Notes under the pieces: generated by a model
Seen by the model: the letters and a program-made list of their open reading frames with translations, nothing else
Databases searched by the model: none
What the model was told of the DNA's origin: nothing
NCBI RefSeq assembly: GCF_900115115.1
Contig: NZ_FOVI01000012.1
Coordinates: forward strand, 1 to 64,000
Length of the DNA: 64,000 nucleotides
Reading direction: 5' to 3'
Source of the DNA: Paenimyroides ummariense
GTDB lineage: Bacteria > Bacteroidota > Bacteroidia > Flavobacteriales > Flavobacteriaceae
Program-made: the position numbers and the translations under genes
Part shown: positions 62,761 through 64,000 of the stretch, piece after piece
Layout of the letters: the number at the start of each line of letters is the position of its first letter
Position numbering within the stretch: position 1 is the stretch's first letter

Positions 62761-64000
62761 ATGTATGCTTTAGTTGATTGTAATAATTTTTATGTAAGTT
62801 GCGAACGAATTTTTAAGCCCAACTTACGCCACCAGCCCATTGTTGTTTTAAGTAATAACGACGGCTGTGTTATTTCGCGATCTAACGAAGCTAAAAAACT
62901 CGGTATTCCTATGGCTGCGGCTGCGTTTGAATACAAAAGCAAGTTTAAGGAATTAGGTATTCACGTGTTTTCATCAAATTATGCACTATATGGAGATATG
63001 AGCAACAGAGTATATCGTATCCTTCAAAATTACACGCCCGAAGTTGAAGTATATTCTATTGATGAATGTTTTCTGCATTTCAATAATTTTTCCAATCATG
63101 CACTTGATGAATGTTGTAGAAAATTACGTGGGGAAATTCTACAAAAAACACTTCTTCCTACCTGTATCGGCATCGCTCCAACCAAGGCGTTGGCAAAAGC
63201 GGCCAATCATATCGCAAAGAAATTCCCGCAGTTAGAAGGTGTTCATTTGATCGATACCGATGAAAAACGGCTAAAAGCACTGCAATGGTTGAATATTGAA
63301 GATGTTTGGGGAATTGGCAGACGCATGTCTAAAAAACTAAAAAGCAAAGGTGTTCACAAAGCCATTCAGTTTACAGAACTTCCCGATGAATATGTAAGAA
63401 GGCAGTTTTCGGTAGTAGGACTTCGATTGAAAAAAGAATTAGAAGGAATTTCGGTTTTAGAAATGGAAGAATTGCAATCGAAAAAACATATTGCCACCAC
63501 CCGATCTTTTGATACCACTTATACCGATAAGGAATATCTTACAGAACGCAATTACCACTTTTGCCGTAACCTGTGCTGCCAAACTGCGCAAACAAAAGGC
63601 AACCTGCCAGTTGGTAACTATTTTTGTTTATACCAATAGGTTTAACGAGCAACAGGAACAATATTCAAGGTCAATCAATGTGAGTATTCCCTACCCGACC
63701 AATTCTGATATTGAAATCGCCAAGTATGCCAAAAAAGGATTGGATATCATTTTTAAAGCGGGTTTCCATTACAAAAAAGCCGGCGTAATTGTGGGTGGAA
63801 TTGCTCCGGAAAACGAAAAGCAGTTTAATTTGTTCGAAGAAGAACCTTTTAAACACCGCGAAATAATGGATACCATGGATAAACTGAATTCCAAATACGG
63901 AACACAGAAATTAAAATTGGGGTCGCAGGCATTAGACAAAACTTGGCAAATGCGTCAGGATCATTTAAGTCCGAATTACACCACCAAATGGAATGATATT
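62761..64000 (+). pseudogene. umuC: umuC-type Y-family DNA polymerase, frameshifted and cut by the right edge
   Basis: Translesion polymerase subunit. The first ~263 residues are intact: MYALVDCNNFYVSCERIF with the catalytic DxN/Y steric-gate region, SNNDGCVISRSNEAKKLG, and YSIDECF with the two acidic metal ligands. At about 63550 an extra A shifts the frame and a stop follows at 63637-63639. In the +1 frame the normal sequence resumes (ITTFAVTCAAKLRKQ ... HREIMDTMDKLNSKYGTQKL) and stays open to base 64000. Removing one A from CGCAATT restores a continuous protein. No umuD lies upstream. Either a recent inactivation or a sequencing error. Confidence 0.88.

Noticed and set aside
63541..63560. 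Programmed frameshift in umuC
   Set aside because: No slippery heptamer, no nearby stop-codon or structure arrangement typical of recoding, and intact UmuC is normally a single frame.

Overview
The window is a 64 kb stretch of a low-GC Bacteroidota chromosome, almost certainly Flavobacteriaceae (Flavobacterium, Myroides or Paenimyroides type). Evidence: AT-rich coding, -7 boxes of the form TAnnTTTG instead of sigma70 -10 boxes, secreted proteins with C-terminal type IX secretion (T9SS) sorting domains, TonB-dependent receptors, and family-typical genes such as DUF3127 and an FtsL-like protein in the dcw cluster. Genus and species cannot be fixed by eye. No prophage, insertion sequence or CRISPR array was seen.

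Layout. 1-6.8 kb: ahcY divergent from a phosphopantetheinyl transferase gene, an ArfB-type rescue hydrolase, two small unknown genes and a 1080-residue beta-helix T9SS protein. 6.9-10.3 kb: a TPP riboswitch driving a TonB-dependent receptor (probable thiamin or thiamin-precursor uptake), a ParE-type toxin-antitoxin pair bracketed by two near-identical terminators, and a Rieske-like lipoprotein. 10.4-17.3 kb: greA and a HIT protein behind a terminator-like hairpin, an acetyltransferase, an orphan histidine kinase, a flavin reductase-like protein, a DUF3127 protein with an SSB-like acidic tip, aat, a DUF2007 protein, tag and a lipoprotein. 17.4-22.8 kb: an outer-membrane beta-barrel protein and the ribosomal group rplM-rpsI-rpsB-tsf. 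23-29.8 kb: a 2238-residue modular T9SS protein. 29.8-36.6 kb: polA, a membrane-anchored phosphoesterase, a one-cysteine thioredoxin-like protein, a DUF1398 protein, a small membrane protein, engB and an alpha/beta hydrolase.

36.9-52.6 kb is the complete-looking dcw cluster (mraZ, rsmH, ftsL-like, ftsI, murE, mraY, murD, ftsW, murG, murC, ftsQ, ftsA, ftsZ), all on + with tiny gaps or overlaps and no murF or ddl. It begins at three perfect 10-bp MraZ-type repeats and ends at a strong terminator. A GatB/YqeY-domain gene and tRNA-Arg(CCG) follow. 53.3-58.1 kb holds an operon of TonB-dependent receptor, secreted acid-phosphatase-like enzyme and beta-propeller phytase, which together look like an organic-phosphate scavenging unit. 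58.3-64 kb: a small conserved-looking protein, a FabH-like ketoacyl synthase, an RNA-helicase / cold-shock operon with a possible ~380-nt leader, a hypothetical gene, a possible short RNA unit, and a umuC gene broken by a one-base shift and running off the right edge.

No wholly new multi-gene system is evident. The best leads are the terminator-bracketed toxin-antitoxin cassette, the SSB-like tail on DUF3127, the hairpin in front of greA, the phytase operon, the long leader of the cold-shock operon and the orphan promoter-terminator unit near 62.6 kb.
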